Positions 1 to 11,236 of a DNA stretch of 64,000 nucleotides are shown here, one piece after another. The stretch is from Zanthoxylum bungeanum. Lineage: Eukaryota; Streptophyta; Magnoliopsida; Sapindales; Rutaceae. The notes below the pieces were generated by a model. That model was not told the DNA's origin. It searched no databases and worked only from the letters and a program-made list of their open reading frames with translations. The stretch spans positions 62,001 through 126,000 of the forward strand of contig SKCR01035550.1 of NCBI GenBank assembly GCA_019454045.1, written 5' to 3'. How positions within the stretch are numbered: position 1 is the first letter of the stretch; each line of letters begins with the position of its first letter. The position numbers were made by a program, and so were the translations under genes.

Positions 1-910
1 ATCTGGGATAAAATATCAATTTAAAGAGAGAGAATGATTAATTTGGAATTAATCGATTAATTAATATATTTGATATATTAAACGAAATTGGATTTCGACG
101 CGAAATTAAAATTAGATTTTAATTCGGGCGAGCGAATTAATTTAGAATTAATTCGTTAGCGACATGAATAATGATTTCGCTAGGCGTAATCATTTAATTA
201 CGACGCGACGGAAAATTCGTTAATTTAGAATTAGCGAATCTGAGCCCGAGATTATTTGCGAGCGCATTCGCATTTCGAATTCGAGTGCGGCACGCAAGTC
301 AAATCAAGCGTCAAATCATTAGTCGCATCAAGCGTCAAATCACTTGTCACTTTGAGTGATGTGACTTGACAACTTGATTGAGTTGACTTGATGTGATGAG
401 TGATGTGTGTGGTTGGCAATTAAAGCCAAATGTGTAGGAAATGAATTTGAATTTCATTTCAAGTGTATTAGATACACTTTGGTAATCACCAAATACGCAT
501 AACACATTTTTCCCTCCTCTCTCTCCTCTTCTTCTTCCTCTCATCACTCACATTTCTTCTGGTTCTTGAGGCAGTGAACTGCCGATGGAAGCAAAGGAAA
601 AATGGAGGGAAGCAAGTGTGTTTTGTGGCAAAACAAGAGTGCTAGCACACTCCGAGATCAATACGAAGGTGATAGGGAAGTCCACCCATGAGCCGGGATT
701 CAAATGATGAAGCTTGGAGCTTCAAATTCTTGTTGAAAATGGCGCAAAACAGACCACCAAACTGCTGCAGTGGGCAGTGAGCAGAATTTCGTTTTTGTTG
801 CCTCCTTCGTCGCTCAACCGATCGATGTAAGTATTCCGCAACTTCCGTCGTTGTATTCACTTGTGTATCATGCTTGAGTTTTGATCTTGGGACCTATAGA
901 AACTCTAACA
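1..910 (+). mobile_element. Copia LTR, subfamily A1, 3' part (cut by window start)
   Basis: The sequence matches the last part of the A1 LTRs that end at 45926 and 53766. It has the AT-rich inverted-repeat block, then repeats of the word TCAAGCGTCAAATC, a pyrimidine-rich run near 510-545, GTAAGT at 827-832, and the terminal ...CTAACA. It stops at 910 and is followed directly by pol sequence of a different copy, not by a primer-binding site. I therefore read it as the right end of an LTR (solo, or the 3' LTR of a longer element) inserted into the A2 element at 911. The left end lies outside the window, so its TSD cannot be tested. Confidence 0.8.
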
Positions 911-1601
911 CTTTATTCTAGGAATAAGGATCTACTGGGATAGATCTAAAAATTGTTGGCACTCTCCGAAGACTCATACATTTAAAAGATGTACGCGACC
1001 TGGTGTCTCATATGCTTTGAGCATATGGAGTCACAATCAGGCCAATCTAGGTGATAGTAACTGGATTGATGTTAAGAATATCCTTAAGTATCTTAGACGA
1101 ACTAAGGATGCTTTCTTATACATGGAGAATGAGAACTTGAAGTGACTGGGTTCACCGTTGCAAGTTTCCAAACCGACAAAAACAACTATAAGTCGAAATA
1201 AAGGGTACTATATATTTGAATAACGGAACAGTGAGCTGGAAATCTTCCAAGCAAGATATTGTTACCGAATAAACAACAAAAGTGGAATATTCCTGCAGCT
1301 AAGGCAGCTAAAGAATCAATTTTGGATCTGTAAAATTCCTAATTAGATTATGAGTAGTTCTGTTAGCAGCTGAGCTAGGCTACAGTACAGGCTAAAGAAT
1401 TAATGGTCTCATCAACGATCCAAGTATATACTTTAACTATTTCATCTGATTCGTCGGATCATACATCGTGGTGATGTGATGATCGAATAAATCGCATCAG
1501 ATGATAATAATGCAAATCTGCTGACGAAAATTGTTTCTCAGCAGAAATTTGAGCGACCTGTACATAGTTCAGGTGTAGGACACTTGAGTAATTAGCTATA
1601 A
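911..1601 (+). pseudogene. pol: Degenerate copia pol 3' end (RT/RNase H remnant), A2 element
   Basis: From CTTTATTCTAGGAATAAGG onward this matches the late RT and RNase H region of copy C (from about 24331), but it has many stops and frameshifts. About 170 bp of RT present in C is missing, the same segment that is missing near 60150-60190 in the outer A copy. Recognisable stretches include the RNase H block near 1235-1265 (AGCTGGAAATCTTCCAAGC) and the 3' tail near 1480-1600. It cannot encode enzyme. The shared loss suggests the element was already pol-dead when copied (inference). Confidence 0.8.
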
Positions 1602-1615
1602 GCCAAGTGGGAGAT
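1602..1615 (+). other. Polypurine tract of A2 element
   Basis: GCCAAGTGGGAGAT lies directly before the LTR start TGTTGG. This is the usual copia plus-strand primer position, and the same word precedes the 3' LTRs at 51731 and 36887. Confidence 0.85.
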
Positions 1616-2654
1616 TGTTGGAAAATTATGACCCATAGCATCACTATTTGTACAGAACATTGTGTTGTTGTACAAATTAACTATGTGGCAAAGGAAATTG
1701 ATGTTTTATCATTTGTAATTGGATTACCAAGATATATAAATGATAAACGTCCATATGATTAGTTCCAGATTAATAAGATATGAGACTGTATTAATACACT
1801 AAGGTTTAATCATTAAATATCCCTAGTTGTAGTATTATACTGGACATCGATAATGCAGAATAGACTAGTATTGCACTTATGCGCGTTGTGGGAGCATAAT
1901 GGCACAATTCTCGTATATTTAAGTATTGGATACTTATTCAAGTGTGATAGGAGTTTGTGTTTACCGATGGTACGGAAACAGCTTCGCTCTGGATAGACCC
2001 CTCGAAATTCCATTGGTAGTATGACTATGTGTCTATAGAAGTCTGAATCAGGGTAGGTGTATCTGGTCTTAACCTGAGACTTGCATCGCTAATACTTGGG
2101 AAAATCAATATACTTTGGTTTTGGTCGTCTAGGGCTTTAACAAGTTCCGTGTATGCCTCTTCTGGGTATACTGAGAATCGTAGTGTATTGGCTGTGATGT
2201 CAAGATGGAAGTATCACTCCAGTCATATGGAGATGATGATCACGCAGGATACGGAACTAGTACTTTTTAGTACTGCAGTCATCGGGATAATATGACTAGG
2301 TCATGATTATTCGATTATAGAGACTAGTTACCAGAGATCCGATATATGCTTCGTATAGGGCAGACACAATTCCATCCTCAGGCCTAGCATGTGACATTCG
2401 ATATTGGATCGTTATACACAATACTATGTATACTATGCCTGACACATATTACATATTCCTTAAAATAATATTTCTGGAGAATTGGGTAGGCACGGTGCTT
2501 TGTTAAAAGCCAACCATGTCTTGTAAATCGGTAAGAACGTGGTACTAGGTACGCACATATTCGGATACTCAGATGACCGAATTTACTGCCAACATATCCA
2601 GGGATCTCTTGGGTCGCCTCCCAAAGATTCACCGATGATATTTGACTCGAACAG

Positions 2655-3090
2655 AATTAATCTAAGATTAATTATGAGAGAGAGAAAATTAATCTGGGAT
2701 TAATTACGGCAATAATTAATCTGGGAATTAATTATCATAGAGAGAAATTAATCTAGGATTAATTGCGTCGAGAATTTATCTGGGATTAAATTCGTCGATA
2801 AGAGAGAACACGATTAATTTGGAATTAATCGGTAAAGTAAATTTAATAGTTAAATTGGATTTTACTATTCAATTTATTTATTTGGGCTAAAATAATATAT
2901 CAAATATATTAATTGAAATTAGATTTCAATGTGGAATTAAAATTGGATTTTAATTCAAGCAAACGAATTAATTTAGAATTAATTCGCGAGCGACTTCTGT
3001 AATAATTTTACAAGGCATCATTATTTAATTAAATTGGATTTAATTAAGTCGCAACGGAAAATTCGTTAATTCAGAATTAAACGAACCCGG
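2655..3090 (+). repeat. Inverted-repeat (3-nt-spacer hairpin) array in A2 LTR
   Basis: AATTAATC and GATTAATT arms around a 3-nt spacer (TAA, TGG, TAG) occur about four times between 2657 and 2765, one with a 1-nt bulge. Further arms follow: CGATTAATT/AATTAATCG around TGG, an imperfect 18-bp pair around TGG at about 2838-2876, TGAAAT/ATTTCA around TAG, and AATTAAAAT-type arms. Arms are mostly perfect. See findings. Confidence 0.75.
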
Positions 3091-3255
3091 GCCCGAGCGA
3101 GGTTTGGAATTTAAAAATGGTGGGACCCACTTCACTTACATCAACTTGTTGGACATTTGATAGAAGTGGTTGGGCATATTTTATGGCTTTGATTTATTAG
3201 AAGTAAGGCCTGCTTTACTTGTTTTACACACAAGCCAATTTCAACACACAAACTC

Positions 3256-3266
3256 TATATATAAAT
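3256..3266 (+). promoter_or_regulatory. Candidate TATA box of A2 LTR
   Basis: TATATATAAAT lies about 370 bp before the LTR end and 55-110 bp before a long CTT-rich run, the usual order of TATA box then pyrimidine-rich 5' UTR in plant LTR promoters. If right, U3 is about 1.65 kb and the inverted-repeat array lies upstream of the promoter. Confidence 0.5.
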
Positions 3267-3626
3267 TAAGTCATCTTTGGAAGTTGTATGTGGTTACTAT
3301 TCACAGCAAACACATTTCTCTTCTCTCCTCACTGCCGAACTTCTTCTTCTTCTTCTTCTTCATCTTCTTGTGTTTTGTTTCAAAACCAAGTGAGCTAGCA
3401 CTCAAAGGAGCTAAATGAGACCTATCCATGAGTTTGGAATCTCATTCACAAAGCTTGGAAGCTCAACATACATCAAAGAAATCTTGGAGCAACAACTATG
3501 GAGGCAAAGTTTTGAACTCTCCGCCAACATCCAAGCCGATCAAAGTGAGTATTTCCGCTACTTTATTTTGCATATTCACACATTTCATTTGCTTAATTGA
3601 TCTTGGTTTGACCTAGAAACCCAACA

Positions 3627-4557
3627 GCCAAGTCCAAGGGAAAGTGTTTCCACTGCAATAACGACAGACATTGGGAAAGGAATTGCCCTAAATACCTTGT
3701 TGAGCTGAAGGAGAAAAAGGCTACAGGTAAATATGATTTACTTGTTATCGAATCTCTATTAGTCGAGGATGACAAATCCGCTTGGATTGTTGATTCTGGA
3801 GCCAGTAATCATGTTTGTTCTTCTTTGCAGCTATTTGACTCATGGAGGGACCTTGCTGAATGTGACTACACCATGAGGGTCGGGACAAGGAATACCGTTT
3901 CAGCAAGATCAGTGGGAGTTTCCAGTTAAAGTTTTTCAAATAATAGTTATTTAAATTTAAACACTGTGTTATCCATTCCTGATTTTCGCGGGAATTTCAT
4001 TTCTGTTTCCAAACTTTTGGATGATGGTTTTTCAGTTTCTTTTAATAGTAATTTGGTTATTATTGGTAGAAATGGATTAACCATAGCATAGGAAACTCAG
4101 AAAATCACTTGTATGTGTTAAGACCGTTAACACATATGTCACTGCTCAACATTGAAATATTTAAGGTTGAGAAACCTAAAACAAAATGGCAAGAGATTTC
4201 TCACGATGAAATATTTGTGGCATCTTAGACTTGGTCATATTCGCCTTGACTGGATAAATATGTTGATAAAGAATGGAGCCTTAAACCAGTTAAAGCTCAT
4301 AACTTTACCAATCTATGAATCTTGTTTAGAAGGAAAAGTGACCAAGAGACCTTTTACTGGAAAAGGCATATGAGCTAGTCAACCACTTGAGCTAATACAT
4401 TCAAATGTTTGCAGAATGATGGATGTAAGATCCCATGTGGTTATGAATACTTCGTAACATTTATTGACGATTATTCAAGATATGGGTATGTTTACTTAAT
4501 GCAGCATAAGTCAGATACTTTTGAAAAGTTCAAGAGTATCGTGGTGAGGTTGAGAAT
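3627..4557 (+). pseudogene. gag-pol: Copia gag C-terminus, protease and integrase start (B1)
   Basis: The segment opens in a complete gag zinc knuckle, C-x2-C-x4-H-x4-C (CFHCNNDRHWERNC, about 3640-3685). A basic stretch follows, then aspartic protease WIVDSGASNHVCSS (D-S-G active site, about 3783-3825). The pre-integrase zinc region H-x-x-x-H / C-x-x-C (WHLRLGH near 4220, ESCLEGK near 4320) is followed by integrase core [19 protein letters not shown] (about 4445-4500). In-frame stops occur near 3928, 4089 and 4371. The upstream gag half was separated by the A2 insertion and lies left of the window. The downstream half resumes at 6496 after a solo LTR. Confidence 0.85.
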
Positions 4558-6495
4558 TGTTAGTGTTCCTAGAACATGCCAAGGATCTCTAAGAGTCATT
4601 CGTGTGTGAATTTTACCAAAGGAAGTTGCGGAATACTTACATTGGTTTGGATGATTTTGAAAACTTTTATTTGAAGATGGAAGCTCCAAGCCATCTATTA
4701 GTGTTCCAAAACTTGGGTGAGTCTCCCTATCACCTTCCTTTAACTCCTTAATGTCCTAGCATACTTGAATTTTGCAAAAAAACTCCATGGGAGAGAGATG
4801 AAGCTCACAGCCTCAAGGAGAAAGAAGAGAAAAATGGTTGTTGTGAATAGTAACCTTATCCAACTTCCAAAGTCAACAAGTTAATTTATACTAAGTTTGT
4901 GTGTTGAATTGGTTTGAGTGTTTTAAAAGCAATCCAAGCTTTATACTCAACAAATCAAATCCATGAAATAAGCCTAAGCACTTCCATCAAATGTCTAACA
5001 TGTTGATGTAAGTGAAGTGGGTCCCACGACTTTTTAATTCGAAATTTAAGTCGGCTAACTCAACACGCAACTTCGCTCGGGCCCGGGTTCGTTTAATTCC
5101 GAATAAACGAATTTTCCATTGCGACGCAATTAAATCCAATTTAATTAAATAATAATGCCTAGCAAAATTATTACGAAAGTCGCTTACGAATTAATTCTAA
5201 ATTAATTCGTTTGCCCGAATTAAAATCCAATTTTAATTCCGCTTTGAAATCTAATTTCAATTAATATATCGAATATATTATTATAACCTAATTAAATAAA
5301 TTAAATAGTAAAATCTAATTTAACTATTAAATTTACTTTACCGATTAATTCCAAATTAATCGCTTTCTCACTTCTAGTCGAATTAATTCTTGCCATAATT
5401 AATGCTAGATTAATTTTCTCTCTCTCATAATTAATCCTAGATTAATTCTATTCGAGTCAAATGTCATCGGTGAATCTTTGGGAGGTGACCCAAGAGATCC
5501 CTGGATATATTGGCAGTAAATACGGTTATCGGACTATCCGAACACGTGCATACCTGGTACCACGTTCTCACCGATTTACAAGACATGGTTGGCTTCTAGC
5601 AAAGCACAATGCCTACCAAATTCTCCAGATATATTCTTTTAAGGAATATATAATCTATATCAGGCGTAGTAAACAAAGTATTGCGTATTACAATCCAATA
5701 TCGGATGTCACATGCTAGGCCTGGGGCTGGAGTTGTGTCTACCCCGTACGAAGAATATATCGGATTACTAGCAACTAGTCTTTTTATGATCGGAAAGTCA
5801 TGACCTAGTCATACTTTCCCGATGGCTATAGAACTATAGAGTACCAATTCTGTATGTCTGTATGATCATCATCTCCATATGACTGAAGTGATACTTCCAT
5901 CTTGACATCACACCCAATACACTACGATTCTCAGTATACCCAGAAGAGGCGTACACAGAACCTGTTAAAGCCCCGGACGACCAAAACCAAAGTATACTGA
6001 TTGTCACAAGTATTAGCGATGCAAGTCTCAAGTTAAGACCATATACACCTACCTTGATTTGGATTCCCATAGACACATAGTCATACTACCAATGAGATTC
6101 TGATGGGTCTATCCAGAGCGAAGCTGTTCCCGTACCATCGGCAAACAGAACCTTTTATTACACTTGTATGAGTATCCAATACCCAAATATATAAGAACTA
6201 TGTCGTTAAGCTTCCATAACACGCACAAGTGTAATACTAGCCTATTACGCATTATCGATGTCCAGTCTCGATAATACTACGACTAGGGATATTTAATGAT
6301 TAAACCTTACTGGATTAATATTGTCTCATATCTTATTAATCTAGTACTAATAATATGGACTTTTATCATTTATATATCCAGGTAATCCAATTACAAATGA
6401 TAACAGAGCAATTTCCTTTGTCACATAGTTAATTTTGTACAAGAACACCATGTTCTTTACAAAATAGTGATGATATGAGTCATAATTATCCAACA
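4558..6495 (-). mobile_element. Solo LTR, copia subfamily A2, with TSD AGAAT/AGAAC
   Basis: On the plus strand it runs from TGTTAGTGTTCC to ...TTATCCAACA; reversed, it is an A-type LTR (TGTTGGATAATTATG...). It has the A2-specific end (GGACCCACTTCAC on the minus strand), the inverted-repeat block at about 5100-5450 and GTAAGT (minus) at 4635-4640. It splits B1 integrase: sequence before 4558 continues at 6496. Flanks AGAAT (4553-4557) and AGAAC (6496-6500) form a TSD with one mismatch. No internal region or second LTR is present, so it is a solo LTR left by LTR-LTR recombination. Its length is 1938 bp. Confidence 0.88.
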
Positions 6496-6500
6496 AGAAC

Positions 6501-6661
6501 CAGTTAGGTAAAACTATCAAAACTCTATAATCAGATCGTGTAGGAGAATAGCTTGACAGAGATATCGAGGAATTCTTAGTTGATCATGTTATAGTATCCA
6601 AGCTCACAGCACCTGGAACACCACAGCAAAATGGTATTGCAGAGAGGAGAAATAGGACCCT
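6501..6661 (+). pseudogene. pol: Copia integrase core fragment (B1)
   Basis: This continues the integrase interrupted at 4557. A decayed counterpart of the LRSDRGGEY block lies near 6525-6560, with stops. The GTPQQNGIAERRNRTLL-type block follows (about 6615-6661), carrying the catalytic glutamate region. It is cut at 6662 by the TSD of the hAT-type element and resumes after it. Confidence 0.75.
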
Positions 6662-6669
6662 ACTAGACA

Positions 6670-7099
6670 TAAGGGTGGCAGAAAAGCTCGGACCTGATCC
6701 GGCTCAGACCGGCCTACCCAGGGTAAACAAAACCCGAGCCTGGCCCTATACTTAAAAGCCCGGCTCGGGTCCGAGCCGAGCCTAGCCCGGGCTTAAACAA
6801 AAAAACATATATATATATATATATATATTTTAATATGTTTGTAGCATTTTTATTTGTTTGTAGCATTTAAATTTGTTAATTTATCGATGAAACTTTTGAT
6901 TTATTTATGAATTGTCTTTGTATATAGTGCGAATGTATTTTGTATTTGTATATTTTTAATTTTTTTGAATTTTTTTAAAAAAAACGGACAGGATATAGCC
7001 CGGGGCCAGGCTTTTCCCGAGCCCGGGCTTTTATTTTCTTACCGGGCTCAGGCCCGGCTTATCAAAGCCCGAGCCCGGCCCGACCCATTACCACTCTTA
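6670..7099. mobile_element. Non-autonomous hAT-type element (430 bp), TSD ACTAGACA
   Basis: The termini TAAGGGTGGCA and ...TACCACTCTTA are inverted (9 of 11 match). The element is flanked by the exact 8-bp repeat ACTAGACA (6662-6669 and 7100-7107), the TSD length of the hAT superfamily. The subterminal regions are full of CCCGGGCT / AGCCCGGGC words on both strands, around an AT-rich core with an (AT)n run at about 6807-6829. There is no transposase coding. It interrupts B1 integrase between two halves of the same motif, which fixes the boundaries. Confidence 0.92.
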
Positions 7100-7107
7100 A
7101 CTAGACA

Positions 7108-7620
7108 TGATAAGATCTATGTTTAGTTATTGTTCACCACCTAGTGCATTCTGGGGGTATGCATTGCAAACAACAATGTATATCCTTAATGTAGTTCCAT
7201 ATAAGTCTGTTCCTAAGACTCCCTTAGAGATGTGGAGTGGTCAGAAAACTAGTTTACGATATTTATGCATATAGGGGTTTACAGCACATGTGTTGAAGAA
7301 TAAGACTACTAAGTTGGAGCCACGTTCACAGGTTTGTTTATTTGTAGGTTATCTTAAGGAAACTAAGGGTGGATTCTTTTATAGCCCTGAAGATAACAAA
7401 GTGTTTGTATCGATAAATGCCTTGTTTCTATAGAGAGTTCAAACCTCGTAGTAAGGTGTTACTCGATGAGTTACTTTCTGGTTCGACCAACACACCATCG
7501 TCTACGATAGTTGACAAACACTTAGCACATTCGACATCTGAGCGTCAAATGCAAGTTCTTCAGAATGATCTGCCACCTAGACGTAGTGGGAGGGTTGTGT
7601 GACAACCTGATCGCTATCTA
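7108..7620 (+). pseudogene. pol: Copia integrase C-terminal region (B1)
   Basis: The segment resumes at GATAAGATC after the hAT-type element. Recognisable blocks are the FWGYALQT-like stretch near 7150-7170, the KSVPKTPLEMWSG-like stretch near 7203-7235, and the VGYxKETKGGFFYSPEDNKVFV block near 7345-7410. A linker follows with RRSGRVV (7579-7599) before a stop at 7600. Stops and small indels break the frame. No catalytic residue lies here; this is the domain joining integrase to RT. Confidence 0.75.
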
Positions 7621-9149
7621 GGAGGTGTAGAGGCACAAGTTTTCTCTTCCAACGATGGTGTAGATGATCCATTGACCTATCGTAGTGCAATGGATGATTC
7701 TGACAAAGAGGAATGGCTCAAAGCCATGAACCTCGAGATGGAATCTATGTACTCCTACTCAGTCTGGGAACTTATGGACCAACCTGATGGGGTAAAACCT
7801 ATAGGTTGCAAGTGGATCTACAAGAGAAAGAAGGGAGCAGGTGGGAAGGTACAGACCTTCAAGGCTAGGATAATGGCCAAGAGTTATACCCAGAAAGAGG
7901 GAGTTGACTATGAGGAAACTTTCTCGCCAGTAGCCATGCTAAAATCCATCTACACTCTTCAGTCCATTGTCGCATATTATGACTATGCGATTTGGAAAAT
8001 GGACGTCAAGACTGCATTCTTAAATAGAAATTTTAATGAGTGTATCTATATAGTACAACCAGAAGGGGTTCATAGACCAAGGTCAAGAGCAAAAGGTTTG
8101 CAAGCTGCAAAGGTCCATTTATGGACTCAAGCAAGCATCTCGATCATGGAACATAAGATTTGATATCATGATAAAGTCTTATAACTTTGAACAGAATGTT
8201 GATGAGCCTTGTGTATACAAGCGTGTCATTGATGAGAAGGTGATTATTCTTGTTTTATACGTCGATGCTATTTTACTCATTGGGAATGATGTAAAGTTAT
8301 TATCGGACCTGAAAACCCGGCTAGTTTACCAATCCAAAATGAAAGATTTGGAAGAGGCCAGTTATGTTCTTGGGATCTAGATACTTCGGGATCGTAAGAA
8401 ACGACTGTTAGCTATGTCTCAGACATCCTATATCGACAAGATCCTTGTGCAATTTGGGATGCAAAATTCAAAGAAAAGAAATTTGCCTTATCGACATGGA
8501 ATTCATTTGTCAAAGGAACAGTCTCCTAAGACACCTCAAGGAGTTGAGGAAATGAGACGTATCCCATATTACTCAGTAGTTGGTAGTGTCATGTATGTTA
8601 TGTTATGCACGAGACCGGACATCTGCTTTGCAGTGGGAGTAGTCAGTAGATTTCAATCTAACTCAAGATTGGATCATTGGGTAAATGTGAAATACATTCT
8701 CATGTATCTTAAGAGAATGAGAGATTATATGCTTGTGTATTCTGGTGAGGATATGATCATAAGAGGATATACAGACTCTGATTTTTTGGACGGAAGTCGA
8801 TTCTAGGAAATCAACATCTGGATCAGTGTTTACCTTAAGTGGTGGGGCTATAGTATGGCGGAGTATAAAGCAATCTTGTATTGCTGACTCCACCATGGAG
8901 GCTGAATATATAACAACTTGTGAAGCAGCTAAGGAAGCATTCTGGCTTCGTAAGTTCTTAGGAGATCTGGAAGTCGTTCCAGATATGGATAAACCACTGA
9001 CACTTTACTGCGATAACATTATTGCAGTGGCAAATTCAAAGGAACCAAAAAGTCACAAGAGTGGAAAACATATAGAGAGGAAATATCATCTCATCAGGGA
9101 GATAGCACGGAGAGGAGACGTTTCGATTAAAAAGATTACATCCGCATAG
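7621..9149 (+). pseudogene. pol: Copia reverse transcriptase and RNase H (B1)
   Basis: RT begins with the copia signature region EEWLKAMNLEMESMYS and GVKPIGCKWIYKRK (about 7710-7835). The first catalytic aspartate is in MDVKTAFLN (about 8000-8025). The second motif reads LYVDAILLIGND (about 8258-8290) instead of YVDD, so the second catalytic aspartate is alanine. A stop follows at about 8378. RNase H follows with GYTDSDF (8766-8785), a frameshift, then WRSIKQSCIADSTMEAEY (about 8860-8910) and CDN (about 9009-9018). At least three frame breaks exist (about 8163, 8380, 8806), so the copy is dead. Confidence 0.88.
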
Positions 9150-9240
9150 AACCTGGTTGATCAGTTTACAAAGACCTTGCCAGCTAAAGTGTTTGAAAGT
9201 CACAGATCTAGGATTACATGACATGTCCCATTTGCTCTAG

Positions 9241-9254
9241 TGCAAGTGGTAGAT
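9241..9254 (+). other. Polypurine tract of B1
   Basis: TGCAAGTGGTAGAT directly precedes the B LTR start TGTTGGGATATATG. Compared with the B2 tract (CAAGTGGGAGAT), one G has become T. Confidence 0.8.
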
Positions 9255-11236
9255 TGTTGGGATATATGCCCTATAGGATCATGTAATGTAAACGGTATTA
9301 TGTTTTATGAAATAAAATAATGCATTGTTCATTTATCAAAGTGTTTGTTTAATATCACATATTGTATATTATCATGTTTACCCTAGATTACTCATATGCC
9401 TTCAGACTTAGTGTATGAGTGTTATACACAAGAGGATTTAAGTCTAAAGTTAGTAATTTAAAATAGTCCATAGAGAGCAAACAAAGCGGGTACTTTGTTT
9501 GTGGTTTATCTATAGCTGCGGTTCATTCTATAACTGCATAGCGACCTTGATCCGAGATCGTCCATAAGGAGACATGAGAATGAAGGCACCTTGTATGATG
9601 TGATCATATAGGACTGGACCCAGATGGAAATGAGTTTCTTATAATATCTGTTAAATAAATAAATTCATTTCGATCTACCAGATGGTCATATATGGATTGA
9701 TCTTAATCCTGAGTGTACTACGAACTCCTGCATAGCAGGCTATGTCCTTTGATTTACAAAGGTGAGGTTGGTGTAGCTGGGGACGTTTTATATAGATATG
9801 GAGTTCACTTCTTCTTGTGAGAAGTAGAGAATTATCTTTCTTAAGGGTTGATTCGGTACTTGAACGGTTAGAGCGCTCAAGTATTTCTATTACGAATAGA
9901 AAGATTAACATTCATAATGGTTATGAATAAATAGTTCATTAGAGAATTAATGGTACTTAAGGTAAAAATAATTAGAGGGGTATAACAGATATTATGACCT
10001 GGCTATAATTATAAGATACTCATGAATGATCTAATTCGTATGTAATGACTATATCGATGGACACCGACATGGTTCGACTTATTTTATCTATCTGCAACAA
10101 CGAGAGTGTAGCTTCATATTTTTAGTGGAATAACCCGGAGTTAATAATTCAGAATATTTGATTAAGAGCTTAATTAATAAATCAGGATTATTGGAGCTCG
10201 GAACCGTAGGTCCATTTGGTCCCCGTGCTAGCTCGATATACTGTAGCAGATTAAATATAATTGGATAGTCCTATTATATACTCACATGTGTATAAATATT
10301 ATTAATCTGATTAATAATATTATATTGTCACACTTGAAACCATATGATAAAATTTAATATATGGTTTTTATAATTATTTGATAATGAAGCACATGTTATT
10401 ATATTATATAAGATATAATTTAATAAAGGTCAAATTTGAAATTTTTAAATTTTTGGATCTTGAAAACCCTTGGCTTTATTTTGGAAGTTACACCATTTAA
10501 AATGGCGTTAACATTTCATTTTTTGTAACATATATTTCTTTATGGAAAATTAATATTGATGTTACAAAATTTATATTTTGACATGTGCATGGCCGAAAAT
10601 TCAATGGGTGAAAAGAGAAGTGTTTTCATTTGTTTTGGAAACAAATAACCCTATGTATCAAAAAGAATTCTAATTTTCTTTTTTGCCTAAGCCTCTCATT
10701 TGCAACCCTAGCTAACTTTTCTTCTTCCAAAAACTCTCTCAAGTATTGAGAGAAACAAAAAATAAAAGAAGAAAATAAAAGAATTTGTGTGACTTAGAAT
10801 CTCTAAAACGTTTAGGGATTAGTATTGTGAGTCTAGTCCACCCTAATTTCTATTGGTTGCGAGACATAGCACAAAAGTCCTTTTGGCGTCGAAAAAAATT
10901 TCATCTCCATCTTTCTCTTTAGACACAAGGTAGTGAGCATAGTTTTTGCTCACTGTCGCGCACAAAATTGGTGATACAGGGCTCGGTTTATGTTTTTTTC
11001 AATCCAGAATTTTTGGGGAACACATATGGTTGTTTTGGGTATTGTTGGGGCTATTTTTAAGTGTAAAATCATATCGAAAACATAATAGGTGTTGACGCAT
11101 TTAAGGGGCTGTTTTGACAGTGTGTTGGGCGCGTATCGGGTGTAAAATAGTCCAGTTTTGTGCCGCTGTTCGGGGGCTATTTCGGGGATGAAATTTTGTT
11201 CAAAAAAGAAGCAAAAATTCAGTCTTAGTGTTGGTA
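9255..11236 (+). mobile_element. B1 3' LTR, left part
   Basis: It starts TGTTGGGATATATGCCC right after the polypurine tract and matches B2 and B3 LTRs in order. Shared stretches include AGCAAACAAA...GGGTACTTTG, CCTTGATCCGAGATCG, GGAGCTCGGAACCGTAGG and the 11-bp inverted repeat at 10296-10320 with spacer CTG. From about 10885 it diverges from B2. It is interrupted at 11237 by a gypsy-like solo LTR and resumes at 13793, giving about 2.08 kb of LTR in total. Confidence 0.8.

Larger units (their letters stand above)
1616..3626 (+). mobile_element. 3' LTR, copia subfamily A2 (about 2.0 kb)
   Basis: The LTR begins TGTTGGAAAATTATGACCC after a polypurine tract and ends ...CCCAACA. The first 1.3 kb resembles the other A/C LTRs. 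The last part (from about 3090) is subfamily-specific, beginning near GGTGGGACCCACTTC, with TATATATAAAT at 3256-3266, a CTT-rich run at about 3320-3370 and GTGAGT at 3545-3550. It ends inside the gag of B1, so the A2 element inserted into B1. The left half of that junction is outside the window, so the TSD (right side would be GCCAA) cannot be checked. Confidence 0.85.

Noticed and set aside
7672..9149. Possible functional host gene derived from copia pol
   Set aside because: At least three frame breaks, YVDA in place of YVDD, and flanking PPT and LTR show an ordinary dead element.
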